NCBI GenBank assembly: GCA_021785655.1
Contig: JAJYET010000014.1
Coordinates: forward strand, 1-51,620
DNA length: 51,620 bases
Source of the DNA: a bacterium
Lineage (GTDB): Bacteria > Chloroflexota > Dormibacteria > Aeolococcales > Bog-877
Reading direction: 5' to 3'
This document shows, in pieces, positions 24,992 through 32,663 of the stretch. Position 1 is the first letter of the stretch. Each line of letters starts with the position of its first letter. The position numbers were made by a program, and so were the translations under genes. Under the pieces are notes generated by a model, which did not search any database, had not been told where the DNA came from, and worked only from the letters and a program-made list of their open reading frames with translations.

Positions 24992-25007
24992 ATCGCGCCG
25001 GCGCGAT
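24992..25007. repeat. 16-bp perfect palindrome beside attL
   Basis: ATCGCGCC followed by GGCGCGAT, a gap-free perfect palindrome, 10 bp inside the left repeat. It could be an integrase, excisionase or regulator binding site at the element end. I see no second copy at the right end. Confidence 0.5.
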
Positions 25008-25168
25008 CTCCCTAACAGCGACTTAGACAACACTGCCCCTACGCCACAGCGTCTGCCTATGTAACCCGAAACCGAGCAAACGTTCTGCCAAATGGATGCC
25101 CGCCGGCTCCTCTTCAGTCGACGGCCCGAGGTGGAGCGACGTGTCCAGCGTCGGCAATGCGAGCCGGC

Positions 25169-25582
25169 TCAAGCCCCTTCCCCGAGCCACGCCAGGAAGG
25201 CCGCGGGTGGGTGGATCGGCAAGGTCGAGTCAAGCCCGAGAAGATGGCGGTCTCCCGAAACCAGGACGGCGCGGGCCGCGGCCGCCAAGGCGATGAGGTA
25301 GTCGTCGCCCGGGTCTGGCGATCGAACCAGCGGCGGCTCGTCCGGGTCATCAACCACCCGAGCTTGACGCTCAATCAACCCGACCGCCGCTGCTGCATCG
25401 CCGACGGGGATTCGGCGACGGATCTTGGGGTAGGCCAGAGCCCGCTCCAGCTCAGCCAGGAGAAGAGGAGAGGCAACCATGTCATAGGCACCGTCCAACC
25501 CAGCCCGCAATACCTTCGCCGGCGACCCGTCCGGTGCCAGCAGGGCCGAGATGATGACGTTGGGGTCGAGGACCGCCCGCAC
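25169..25582 (-). CDS. PIN-domain toxin (VapC-like)
   Basis: 137-aa PIN-domain protein, the nuclease fold of VapC toxins, which cleave tRNA or rRNA. It shows the first acidic residue in VLDPNVIISALL (Asp6), an acidic helix LLLAELERAL, and the later acidic cluster SPDPGDDYLIALA with SGDRHLL. It starts with GTG at 25582, three bases after the stop of the antitoxin gene. With the upstream ribbon-helix-helix gene it forms a typical type II toxin-antitoxin pair inside the left end of the element, where it may stabilise maintenance after excision. Confidence 0.85.
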   Translation of the reverse strand: MRAVLDPNVIISALLAPDGSPAKVLRAGLDGAYDMVASPLLLAELERALAYPKIRRRIPVGDAAAAVGLIERQARVVDDPDEPPLVRSPDPGDDYLIALAAAARAVLVSGDRHLLGLDSTLPIHPPAAFLAWLGEGA

Positions 25583-25585
25583 AGT

Positions 25586-25816
25586 TCAGCGCTTGGCGCG
25601 CCGAGTTTGGTGTTGTGCCTCGACGGCCAGTTCCATCGCCTCTCCCTCCGGGAGGTTGTTGCGCGCCCACAGCCGGTCGAGGAGATCAAGACCCAGGTCG
25701 CGCCGAAGGGCGGCCTCGATCACCGCGCTGTCGCCCTGTCCCGTGCGGGCCGCGCGCACCCTCACCGCCCGCAGAACGTCTTCATCGATCGTGAGAGTCG
25801 TGCGAGTCTTTGACAT
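25586..25816 (-). CDS. Ribbon-helix-helix antitoxin (VapB/CopG-like)
   Basis: 76-aa protein starting MSKTRTTLTIDEDVLRAVRV, the strand-helix pattern of ribbon-helix-helix DNA-binding antitoxins, with a C-terminal basic and helical tail that would bind and block the PIN toxin. The ATG at 25816 is only 6 bp from a TAAGAT -10 box, so the mRNA is probably leaderless. An imperfect 11-bp inverted repeat covers this promoter and is the likely autoregulatory operator. It is co-transcribed with the toxin gene. Confidence 0.83.
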   Translation of the reverse strand: MSKTRTTLTIDEDVLRAVRVRAARTGQGDSAVIEAALRRDLGLDLLDRLWARNNLPEGEAMELAVEAQHQTRRAKR

Positions 25817-25821
25817 ATTGG

Positions 25822-25847
25822 CATCTTAGCACCGTTGTGCGCAGATG
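25822..25847 (-). promoter_or_regulatory. Promoter and inverted-repeat operator of the VapBC-like pair
   Basis: CATCTTAGCAC and GTGCGCAGATG, separated by 4 nt, are inverted with 9 of 11 positions matching. The left arm contains the minus-strand -10 box TAAGAT (25823-25828). Antitoxin binding here would shut off the operon. Confidence 0.55.
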
Positions 25848-25949
25848 CAGAGGAGTCGCGACGCCTCGGATCATCCACGGGGGCAGGCGTCCTCGTCGGC
25901 TGCCTAGCGCTTCGCCGCTTCGCCACCCCGGCCGACTGCCAACACGGGA

Positions 25950-26494
25950 GTGCGCGCTGTGAGTGCGTCGGGCCGGGTGCCCCTACCGGTCGAAGTGGGT
26001 CGGCTGCTCGGCCTCGAGGGTGAGACAGAGGTCGAGGTCGGAGTAGGGGGCGTTTCGATGATCCTGCGCCCGACAGTCGTGGGGGGGGCCGCGAGGATGC
26101 GTGGGCCTACACGCCGGAGCCCCCTGCGTTCCTCTCCCGGGCCCACGTGGACTCCAGGGCGGGACGAGTTCTGCAGCTGACTGCGGGAGAGCTGCAGACC
26201 CGCGGGTGCTGGCACCCGGTGGCGGACGGTGACCGCTCGTCCGACTTCTCGGCCTCGCTCTGGAAGGCCCTCGCCGCCACGGACGTCACGGCCAAGGACC
26301 GGGCAGCCATTCTCAAGGCACTGCGCCGGCTCGACAAGAATGAGCAGCATCCGCCGCTGCGGATCAAGAAACGGGCCGGCGACCGAAACCGGCCATGGTC
26401 GGCTCCTGCCACCGGGTCTCTCCGCCTCAGTTTCGAGCGGTTGGACGCAGGACGCGAGCGCATGCTGACTGTGGCGAAGGTCCACGACCGGTGA
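25950..26494 (+). pseudogene. AbrB-type antitoxin/RelE-like toxin locus split by a frameshift
   Basis: The first frame (GTG at 25950) encodes an AbrB/MazE-type fold: VSASGRVPLPVEVGRLLGL, TEVEVGVGG, MILRPT. It then reaches eight G residues (26081-26088). One added G would join it to the second frame, which reads REDAWAYTPEPPAFLSRAHV and goes on to ILKALRRLDKNEQHPPLRIKK and LRLSFERLDAGRERMLTVAKVHDR, a RelE/ParE-like toxin pattern. So antitoxin and toxin parts lie in two frames with no separate toxin start of good quality; GTG at 26147 is the only candidate. It may be a decayed or fused pair, a phase-variable G tract, or a sequencing error. Confidence 0.5.
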
Positions 26495-26592
26495 TCCGGT
26501 GGGGCGAGACCGTAGCCGAGTTCCAAGCGGTGAACGGAGCGCTGCGGCTCTACTCGCGGTCCGGTACGCTCCGTCGCCGCCACGAGGTATAG
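26491..26592 (+). CDS. Very small open frame after the RelE-like locus
   Basis: 33 codons, starting with GTG that overlaps the previous stop (GTGA). The product, beginning MIRWGETVAEFQAVNGALRL, has no family I recognise. The overlap is the only reason to list it; it may be a remnant of the same damaged locus. Confidence 0.25.
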   Translation: MIRWGETVAEFQAVNGALRLYSRSGTLRRRHEV

Positions 26593-26661
26593 GTGTGGCG
26601 TTGGGCACCCTCGCGGCATGTCGTGTCCGGCGCCGGACATGAGGAAACTGCTCCCTGAACG

Positions 26662-27093
26662 TCAGACGACAACAAGTAGGGGCCCACGGGCGACGAGGTG
26701 AACGCGCCGGCCGTCCAAGTGAAGGTCGAGCGGAACCACCACCTCATAGGTGCCGGGTGGCACCCGATCCAGGCCCAAGGACTCGACTGCGGCGGTCCCG
26801 ACCAGCTCCGCCACAGTGATGTCATGATCGGGATCCAGAGGTCCCCACCGGCCAACGCCGGCTATGGGCATCGCGAACCACCCGACGAGATCTGTCTCGC
26901 CCGGACGACAGATGCCTCCGGGCACAGGCTCGCCCCACTCGGCCGCCATGCGGGTGGCGCTGCCCGGCACGCTGATCTCAACTCTGGCCCGAAGGTGTGA
27001 GTCTGACGTCACCCGGGACTTATCCACACGGGTCCGCAGCCGGAAGGGCGCTGCGGTCCCGCCAGACTCCCTGATCGGCGCTACCTCGCCCAT
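26662..27093 (-). CDS. Hypothetical protein, probably beta-rich
   Basis: 143-aa protein that I do not recognise. It has alternating hydrophobic segments (RARVEISVPGSA, GTYEVVVPLDLHLDGRRVHLVARGPLLVVV) suggesting a beta-sandwich, no signal peptide and no membrane helix. ATG at 27093. It is the only plausible frame in a stretch of about 700 bp between the toxin-like locus and the sigma factor gene, and is transcribed away from the sigma factor gene. It could be a phage- or element-specific binding protein; no motif supports a function. Confidence 0.5.
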   Translation of the reverse strand: MGEVAPIRESGGTAAPFRLRTRVDKSRVTSDSHLRARVEISVPGSATRMAAEWGEPVPGGICRPGETDLVGWFAMPIAGVGRWGPLDPDHDITVAELVGTAAVESLGLDRVPPGTYEVVVPLDLHLDGRRVHLVARGPLLVVV

Positions 27094-27282
27094 CGTAGCC
27101 TCCCCCTGGCGAGCGACGGTACCCCGACCCTGGAGGCACCTTTGGTGGCCGCTAATGGCGCGCCTTTGACACTCCAGGTTAGGTTCCGTAGGTGGCCGCC
27201 AGCTTGCGCTCGCCTAACCCGACTCGCCACCCTGAGCCACAAGCCAGTAGGGTATAGGAGCCCCGGCGGCCTATAGGGAGAT

Positions 27283-27837
27283 ATGGAGTCCGCAAGCGGT
27301 TCCCAAACGCCGCCAGCTGCGACGCAGCTGGTGGGGCTTGCCCGCAGCGACTCCCGAGTAGCGGATCTCTACGCCACCCACTTCCCGCAGCTGGTGGCCC
27401 TGGCCACCCTGCTGTCTGGGGGGTCCTCCGGGGGCGAGGAGATAGCTCAGGAGACGTTTGTGATCGCCCTGCGGCTGGAGCGCCAGAACCCTGGCTACCT
27501 AAGAGATCCAGCCTGGCCCTGGCTGCGTGTCACTGCCACTCGCCTAGCGACTCGCTGGCGCCGGCGATACCCGGCCCGCATTGCGGCCCTGGGCCTGTGG
27601 GCGGAGAAGTTGCCGTCTACGCAGCGGCTGCCGGACGAGTCCGTCGACCTAATGCGGGCGGTCGGCAGGCTCCCGTGGAGGATGCGCGTTTGCACGGTTC
27701 TGGCCTACCTCGAGGACCAGAGGACGGCGTCGATCGCTGACGCCCTTGGATGCTCCGTCAAGAACGTGGAGTTCGCCCTTCGCGAAGGGCGGCGTCGCCT
27801 GAGGAAGGACCTCGGCGAGAGCTATGGCTTGAGGTGA
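27283..27837 (+). CDS. ECF-type RNA polymerase sigma factor
   Basis: 184-aa sigma-70 family protein of extracytoplasmic-function size. Region 2 covers about residues 25-95 (YATHFPQLVALATLL, EEIAQETFVIALRL, PWLRVTATRLATRWRRR), and region 4 about 120-180 with LPWRMRVCTVLAYLEDQRTASIADALGCSVKNVEFALREGRRRL. ATG at 27283 with AGGGAG upstream. It is followed after 14 bp by a gene for a single-span membrane protein that probably controls it. A sigma factor as element cargo is unusual and would let the element set its own or host genes under a special promoter. Confidence 0.85.
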   Translation: MESASGSQTPPAATQLVGLARSDSRVADLYATHFPQLVALATLLSGGSSGGEEIAQETFVIALRLERQNPGYLRDPAWPWLRVTATRLATRWRRRYPARIAALGLWAEKLPSTQRLPDESVDLMRAVGRLPWRMRVCTVLAYLEDQRTASIADALGCSVKNVEFALREGRRRLRKDLGESYGLR

Positions 27838-27851
27838 GAGAAGGAGAGTTG

Positions 27852-28769
27852 ATGGGTGAACACTTGGATGATCAGCAACTGCGACTCAGGTTCCAAAAGC
27901 TGGCGGGTGAGATCGCGGAGGGGGTCCACCCGGGGAAGTTGATGGCACCTCCTCGTTCCCCTGTGGCCCTGCTCTCCGGGGGGGCGGCATGGCGGAGGGC
28001 CCGACGTCGAAGGCTCACCCGGCGCGGCGGCGTGGCGGTGGCGGCTGCCGTCGTCTTGCTGAGCGCGGGAGCAGCCTACGCCGCGTCCAGGCTCGTCACG
28101 GTGCCGATCAACGTGATTGTCACCGGGCCAAATGGGCAGGGACTCCCGTCCCCCCTACCGTCCGGGGTCCAGGCGGTCCCGGGAACTCCACGGGTAGTGA
28201 CCTTTGCCCAGGCGCAGGCAGCTGTACCCTACCCGATCTTGGTCCTGCCCCCATCCCTGGCAACGCCAGAGCAGTGGCAGGTAGTCCCACCGACCCGCAC
28301 CGTGAGCGGCGGGCCTGTGTCCCCGGACGAGGTGATGGAGCCCCAGATCTACGTGGTCTACCAACTGGCCAGCGGGGCCACCGTGGATGTGAGCGAGTAC
28401 CCCGGGCGGCCTGGCGTGCCGATGTCCTTCTACGTCAAGTGGTACGGCGCCAGCGGTGTCCACCACGTCACGTTCGACGGCTACCAGCTGGTGTACGACG
28501 ACCTCGGGGGCAGCGTGGCAGACCCATACCTAGTCGCGTTCAAGACGGTAAGCGGGCTCGAGGTGCAACTAGGGCCCGCCCCACCTCTGTCGGATCCCGC
28601 AGGTGCTCTTCCCTCAGTGAGCCTGTCTCAGTTCGAAGTGCTGGTGGCAGCGCTCTCGCCCTCCCCTGCCGCACCCGGTTCGCCGGCCACCTCCCCTCCC
28701 CAGGCCAGCCCCTCCTCGTTAGGTGCAATCGCTCCGAGCGCGACTCCCGCTCCGAGCGCGACTCCGTAG
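27852..28769 (+). CDS. Single-span membrane protein, putative anti-sigma factor or sensor
   Basis: 305-aa protein. Residues 1-55 are cytoplasmic and basic towards the end (WRRARRRRLTRRG), a transmembrane helix follows (about 58-80, VAVAAAVVLLSAGAAYAA), and the rest would be outside. The outer part is beta-rich with no motif I know, and ends in a Pro/Ser/Ala-rich tail with a short tandem repeat (APSATP twice). ATG at 27852 behind AAGGAGAG. Position, topology and the 14-bp gap after the sigma gene suggest an anti-sigma factor, but the zinc-containing HxxxCxxC anti-sigma motif is absent. Confidence 0.65.
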   Translation: MGEHLDDQQLRLRFQKLAGEIAEGVHPGKLMAPPRSPVALLSGGAAWRRARRRRLTRRGGVAVAAAVVLLSAGAAYAASRLVTVPINVIVTGPNGQGLPSPLPSGVQAVPGTPRVVTFAQAQAAVPYPILVLPPSLATPEQWQVVPPTRTVSGGPVSPDEVMEPQIYVVYQLASGATVDVSEYPGRPGVPMSFYVKWYGASGVHHVTFDGYQLVYDDLGGSVADPYLVAFKTVSGLEVQLGPAPPLSDPAGALPSVSLSQFEVLVAALSPSPAAPGSPATSPPQASPSSLGAIAPSATPAPSATP

Positions 28770-28785
28770 GAACGGTCCTCCCAAC

Positions 28786-28811
28786 GGGCCGGCGCCATGC
28801 GGCGCCGGCCC
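28786..28811 (+). terminator. Hairpin between convergent transcripts
   Basis: Perfect 11-bp stem GGGCCGGCGCC with loop ATGC, 16 bp after the end of the anti-sigma-like gene. The following bases are C/T-rich (CCCTCTCCTCC) rather than a pure T-tract. Because the next gene points the other way, it probably stops transcription in both directions. Confidence 0.65.
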
Positions 28812-28955
28812 CCTCTCCTCCTGATCGCCGGCCTCATGGAACCGCCGGTCCCGCTGATCCGGCTCATCTGGGTGTAAGCCGGCTCAGCCAGTGGCAAGCT
28901 CGGAAGGCCCGCCGTGAACTGGCGCGCTCAGAGGGGCCCCTCGGCGGCTGTCCGT

Positions 28956-29180
28956 TCACCCCGGGGCCCGACCCAGTATCGAGTCCGCCCCGGCCACTGC
29001 CGACTCCTTGGTGAGCGCGATCGCGATCTTCCGAAATGTGCCCGGAGCGATGGGCTTCCCCGCCAGGGCCGCGGTGACAGTCGGGGCACTGATGCCAGCG
29101 ACCCGCGCGAGGTCGCTGTTGCCCCACCCCCGCAGTGCCAGCTCGTACCTAAGCCGCCCAGTAGCCACCACGACGCTCAC
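28956..29180 (-). CDS. Small helix-turn-helix protein
   Basis: 74-aa protein with an XRE/Cro-type helix-turn-helix: WGNSDLARVAGISAPTVTAALAGKPIAPGTFRKIAIAL. It starts with GTG at 29180, overlapping the stop of the Rep gene (GTGA), so it is the last gene of the replication and transfer operon. Small HTH proteins at this place in AICEs can act as excisionases or as copy-number or regulatory proteins. I cannot choose between these from the sequence. Confidence 0.75.
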   Translation of the reverse strand: MSVVVATGRLRYELALRGWGNSDLARVAGISAPTVTAALAGKPIAPGTFRKIAIALTKESAVAGADSILGRAPG

Positions 29181-30367
29181 GGAAGGCCCACCTGTGCCTC
29201 GGTGACCACCGTTACCTCTCCCTCAGCCCTCCGCGCTTCTGTGGGTCTTTCGCCAGGCTGTAGGTGCCCTCCCGCCGCGGTGTTCTGGACCCCCTGTGCC
29301 ACCTCGATCCGCCGCCGACGCTTGCGCGCCACGATGTCGGTGAAGGTCTCGCCCTGGCTCTCGAGATAGGCGGAGACTCCGGGTGCGGTCCGCCCCAAGG
29401 CCACGCCGAGTCCCGGTGCAGCCCCCAGAGCGGCCAGGCTGGAGGCGTACCCCACCAGCCCCCGGATGATCCGCAGCTCGTCGGCGGACTGGACCATCTC
29501 CCGCACCAGCGGCGAGGTTGGCGATCCGATCTCGGCCCCGCGGATCGCCGCCCACTCCGGAGCCTCGGGCCAGCGGGCCCGGTTCGAGTCAGCGGCAGGG
29601 GTCCGCAGCGAGAGCCACTGGGTCGCGTAGCGCCAGAGCTCCCGGCGGGCCGCCAGCGCCTCGCCCGGAGTCGAACACCCCATCGAGACCAGCGAGCGGC
29701 GGCGGAACTGGAACTCGACCCGCCAGACAGGCTGGTCCTGGTCCCAGTCCACCCACAGTGCCTGCGGCCACTCGACTCCACGGACCTTCAGCTCCAGGGT
29801 CTTGTCGTAGCAGCGGGCCATCAGGTCACCGCCGCCGAAGACGAAGCCGCTGGCCCTGCGGCCCCTCAGGTGGGCCTGGTCGTAGGCCGGCACGGAGTAG
29901 GTGCGCCGTCGGACGGCCCGGCAGTGGAACTTCTCGAAGTCCTCGATGACCGGAGTCCAGCCCTGAAGGTCACAGTAGAGGTCGAGACGCGACATCCCGA
30001 GAACGGGCTCTTCTCGCGTCACGTTGGCGGCCAGCCACTCGGAGATCTCGGCCGCGGCCTGGTCCGCTCCCCGGGAGTGGAGGTAGGCCGAGTGCGCCTG
30101 GATGAAGACCGGCGGGAAAGGGGCCGGCGCCCCGATCGCCACCTCTATGTTGGGGGAGCTGGCCCAGAACGGGTAGCTCCGCCACCCGTGGGGGCGAAGA
30201 GCCACAGAGAGGGACTGCTCCCCCCAGGTGACCACCTGGGATTCCTTCGAGTGCTGCGCCTCTTGTTTCAACGCCTCGAGGAAGACCAGCAACCCGTCCT
30301 GCAGCTCCCCCCGGACGGAGCAGTGGAGAGTGTCCACCCCGGCGCTCAGGATCCTGAGCTCTGCCAT
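29177..30367 (-). CDS. Replication initiator, Rep_trans-like (rolling-circle type)
   Basis: 396-aa protein with features of Rep_trans-type replication initiation factors: MSRLDLYCDLQGW near residue 130, and MARCYDKTLELK with the probable catalytic Tyr near residue 205, then PVWRVEFQFRRRSL. Such proteins nick the double-strand origin and start rolling-circle replication. The ATG at 30367 overlaps the translocase stop (TGATG); an earlier in-frame start would lie inside that gene. A basic stretch RKRRRR lies near the C-terminus. In an AICE this would replicate the excised circle before or after transfer. The origin is not located. Confidence 0.77.
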   Translation of the reverse strand: MAELRILSAGVDTLHCSVRGELQDGLLVFLEALKQEAQHSKESQVVTWGEQSLSVALRPHGWRSYPFWASSPNIEVAIGAPAPFPPVFIQAHSAYLHSRGADQAAAEISEWLAANVTREEPVLGMSRLDLYCDLQGWTPVIEDFEKFHCRAVRRRTYSVPAYDQAHLRGRRASGFVFGGGDLMARCYDKTLELKVRGVEWPQALWVDWDQDQPVWRVEFQFRRRSLVSMGCSTPGEALAARRELWRYATQWLSLRTPAADSNRARWPEAPEWAAIRGAEIGSPTSPLVREMVQSADELRIIRGLVGYASSLAALGAAPGLGVALGRTAPGVSAYLESQGETFTDIVARKRRRRIEVAQGVQNTAAGGHLQPGERPTEARRAEGEVTVVTEAQVGLP

Positions 30368-31593
30368 CACGATGGATCCGAGAGCTCGTCCGAAGGGGGG
30401 AGTGTATTTTCCCACCACTGTGTGACAGGGCCAGTGGTGGGTGAGATCCCCCCGGAACCCCACCTGGCGAGCAGCAGCTCCCGGCTCTCCTCCAGAGAGC
30501 AGTCCACCGCCTGGAACTCCTCTGTGGAGTCCTCCTGCCAGATGGCCCGGCCAGGGTGGGGCGGGAGGATGGCGGCCCGGTCGCTGTCCAGCAGGATGTA
30601 GCTGTTGACGGCGGCCCGGACCCGGAAGGCGACGGTGCCCTGGAGGTTGGCCTTCAGCTGCCCCGGCACCGCCTCGGCGTCCGGGCGCTGGGTGCAGCAG
30701 ACGAGGTGGATTCCCACCGACCGCCCCAGCCTGGCGATCTCACAGAGCCGCCCGCTGGCCGCCTGCTGGGCGGCGCGGGCGGCCCGGTCGTCGCCCAGGT
30801 CGCGGCATGTGAGCTCCGCCACCTCGTCCACCACCACGAGAAGCCGGGGCCAGCTGGGCGGGGCAGCTGAGGTCCCCTTGGCGGACCCAGACCGCACCTC
30901 CGAGAGCCGCCGGTCCAGCTCCCGGCGGACCTGCTCCAGCGTCTCCGCCGCCGCCAAGAGGGTGTCGGCCACCGGCAGGATGGCGTGGGGCAGGTAGCTG
31001 AAGTGGGCCAGCTCCACCCCGCCCTTGAGGTCGATGAGCGCCAGCTGGAGGTCCTCGGGCCCGTGCTCGCGGCAGAGGAAGGTCAGCGCCTGGCGCAGGA
31101 AGACGCTCTTGCCCCCGCCGGTCATCCCCCCCACCAGGAGGTGGGGACAGGAGTCCAGGTCCACCCAGAGGGCGCCCCTGCGCCCGCGGCCCAGGCCGAT
31201 GAGGAGGCGCCCCGGCGGCCGGGGCGAACCGTACATCTCCCGGTAGGAGAGGTGGCCGGGGATGCGGTGGCGCAGCATCTCGGTGACCAGCACCCCCGGC
31301 TCCTCCCAGAGCCGCAGCTCGCACTCGCAGCGTGCCTCCAGGGCCTCCTGGCGCTGGAGCACGTCCCGCAAGGTTATGCCCGGTGGCATCCGCCAGCGCA
31401 GGGTCACGTTCCGGCCCTGCCACTGCGCCCGCCACCTGGCCCGAGGCACAACCACCTGCCCTCGGAGGTTGGCGGCCACCAGCCCGCACTCCACCATCGC
31501 CCGGCGGAGCCTGGCAGCCGCGGACCACCGGCGTCGGTGCATGGTCACCAGGGCCGCGGCCGAGGTCGCGAGCAGGGTCGCCCAGAAGCCCAC
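30367..31593 (-). CDS. FtsK/SpoIIIE-type DNA translocase (TraSA-like), N-terminus uncertain
   Basis: 408 aa from the GTG at 31593. The motor domain has Walker A GGMTGGGKSVF, DLKGGVEL, Walker B LLVVVDEVAEL and the sensor-like THL/CTQRPDAEAVPGQLK. It probably pumps double-stranded DNA from cell to cell, as TraSA/TraB do. Upstream in the same frame, 31594-31731 encodes IAAATPIAALELGW, which looks like part of a membrane helix, yet there is no ATG, GTG or TTG. An ATG at 31732 (TGATG overlap with the previous stop) is the expected coupled start but is in another frame. Either the protein starts at 31593 or one base is lost or gained near 31600-31690. Confidence 0.83.
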   Translation of the reverse strand: MGFWATLLATSAAALVTMHRRRWSAAARLRRAMVECGLVAANLRGQVVVPRARWRAQWQGRNVTLRWRMPPGITLRDVLQRQEALEARCECELRLWEEPGVLVTEMLRHRIPGHLSYREMYGSPRPPGRLLIGLGRGRRGALWVDLDSCPHLLVGGMTGGGKSVFLRQALTFLCREHGPEDLQLALIDLKGGVELAHFSYLPHAILPVADTLLAAAETLEQVRRELDRRLSEVRSGSAKGTSAAPPSWPRLLVVVDEVAELTCRDLGDDRAARAAQQAASGRLCEIARLGRSVGIHLVCCTQRPDAEAVPGQLKANLQGTVAFRVRAAVNSYILLDSDRAAILPPHPGRAIWQEDSTEEFQAVDCSLEESRELLLARWGSGGISPTTGPVTQWWENTLPPSDELSDPS

Positions 31594-31731
31594 GCCCGAG
31601 CTCCAGCCCAGCTCGAGGGCGGCGATGGGGGTGGCGGCCGCGATCCAAGGCGGCAGGCTGGCGGCAGAGCCACCAGCCCACGGCCGAGGGGTCCAGCCGC
31701 TCCCGGGGTCCGGCCACGTAGCGCCCGCCCA

Positions 31732-31977
31732 TCAGAGCGAGGAGACGGCCGGCGACGGGTGCGCCAGGGCAGGCCCCCAGCCGGAGCCGCTGGCGGCGAG
31801 GAAGCCGGAGATCAGCCAGATGGCCAGGAGCAGGGCGACCAGGACCCAGCACCCGAGCCCCCCTCCCCGGCGGCCCCGGACCAGCGCCCGGAGCACGGTC
31901 AGCAGCACCAGAATGCTGAAGACGGCAGCGGCCGCCCCCACCAGAACGGTGAGGGCGGCTGCCAGGAGCCCGGTCAC
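31732..31977 (-). CDS. Small two-helix membrane protein
   Basis: 81-aa protein with two transmembrane helices (about residues 3-30, LLAAALTVLVGAAAAVFSIL, and 46-65, CWVLVALLLAIWLISGFLA) joined by a basic loop RALVRGRRGGG. It starts with GTG overlapping the SSB stop (GTGA) and ends in a TGATG overlap next to the translocase. Short membrane proteins at this place in AICEs (Spd-type spread proteins) help spread of the element through mycelium; whether this one does so is inference from position only. Confidence 0.65.
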   Translation of the reverse strand: MTGLLAAALTVLVGAAAAVFSILVLLTVLRALVRGRRGGGLGCWVLVALLLAIWLISGFLAASGSGWGPALAHPSPAVSSL

Positions 31978-32342
31978 TTCCGGGCCCGGGCCGAGGTCTC
32001 CGCGGGGGCCTCCCGCTTGGGAGGCGAGAGGTAGGTGATCTGGTCGGCCACCACCACCAGCCGGAGCTGGCCGCCCCTCTCCTTCCCCTCGGGGTTGTAG
32101 AAGGTGCCCCGGAGGCGTCCGGTCACCGCCACCCTCGACCCCTTGCCGTTGAACCGGACCAGGTTTCTCGCCTGGATCCCCCAGGTCTCCACCCGGACCC
32201 AGTCCGGCTCCTGGGTCCGGTCCCTGCGCCGCACCGCGCAGAGGAAGCTGGCCTTCACCTGAGGGTCCGGCTTGCCCGCCGCGATGAACTCCTGGACCCG
32301 AACCTCCGACGCCACCACGCCGATGAGCTCCACGTGGTTCAC
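31974..32342 (-). CDS. Single-stranded DNA-binding protein
   Basis: 122-aa OB-fold protein starting MNHVELIGVVASEVRV, with FLCAVRRRDRTQEPDWVRVETWGIQARNL and RVAVTGRLRG in the order expected of SSB; the acidic C-terminal tip of housekeeping SSB is missing. It would coat single-stranded DNA made by the rolling-circle initiator. It starts with GTG at 32342, overlapping the stop of the small upstream gene (GTGA). Confidence 0.83.
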   Translation of the reverse strand: MNHVELIGVVASEVRVQEFIAAGKPDPQVKASFLCAVRRRDRTQEPDWVRVETWGIQARNLVRFNGKGSRVAVTGRLRGTFYNPEGKERGGQLRLVVVADQITYLSPPKREAPAETSARARK

Positions 32343-32497
32343 CGGCTCTCTCCCCGCTGGTCCCGGGCCGAGTCCAGCCCCTTGTCCCAGAGGTCCGGGG
32401 GCCGCCTCTCGGGGCAGAACGCCCACCAGGGCAGCACGCACCCCCGCTCCTCCTCCTCCAGCTCCTCGCTCCGCATCTGCCGCAGGTCCTTGGACAT
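32339..32497 (-). CDS. Small hypothetical protein, first gene of the transfer operon
   Basis: 52-aa protein starting MSKDLRQMRSEELEEEERGC, rich in charged residues, with two Cys. No family is recognised. The ATG at 32497 has a very good ribosome-binding site, AGGAGGTG, and the end overlaps the SSB start (GTGA). The strong promoter at 32546-32573 is about 50 bp upstream. It may be a regulatory or structural helper of the transfer system, but nothing in the sequence tells which. Confidence 0.65.
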   Translation of the reverse strand: MSKDLRQMRSEELEEEERGCVLPWWAFCPERRPPDLWDKGLDSARDQRGESR

Positions 32498-32534
32498 CTC
32501 CGCACCTCCTGTGTGGGCGCTGCTACGCGCCATG

Positions 32535-32589
32535 TGGTCCGTACCATCCTAACAGGTCCGCCAGGAATGTCAAGAGGTGGTGCGGACCA
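32535..32589 (-). promoter_or_regulatory. Promoter of the replication/transfer operon with two GntR-type operators
   Basis: On the minus strand, -35 TTGACA (32568-32573) and -10 TAGGAT (32546-32551) are 16 bp apart. TGGTCCGTACCA (32535-32546) touches the -10 box and TGGTGCGGACCA (32578-32589) lies just upstream of the -35 box. Both are near-palindromes of the site in the GntR gene promoter. Occupancy of both would block RNA polymerase. Confidence 0.75.
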
Positions 32590-32663
32590 CTTCTGAGATG
32601 CGCCTGGCAAGGAGCTGCCTGGCAGCCCGGGGCCCCAAGGGGCCTGCGGTCAGATGCGGGGGC

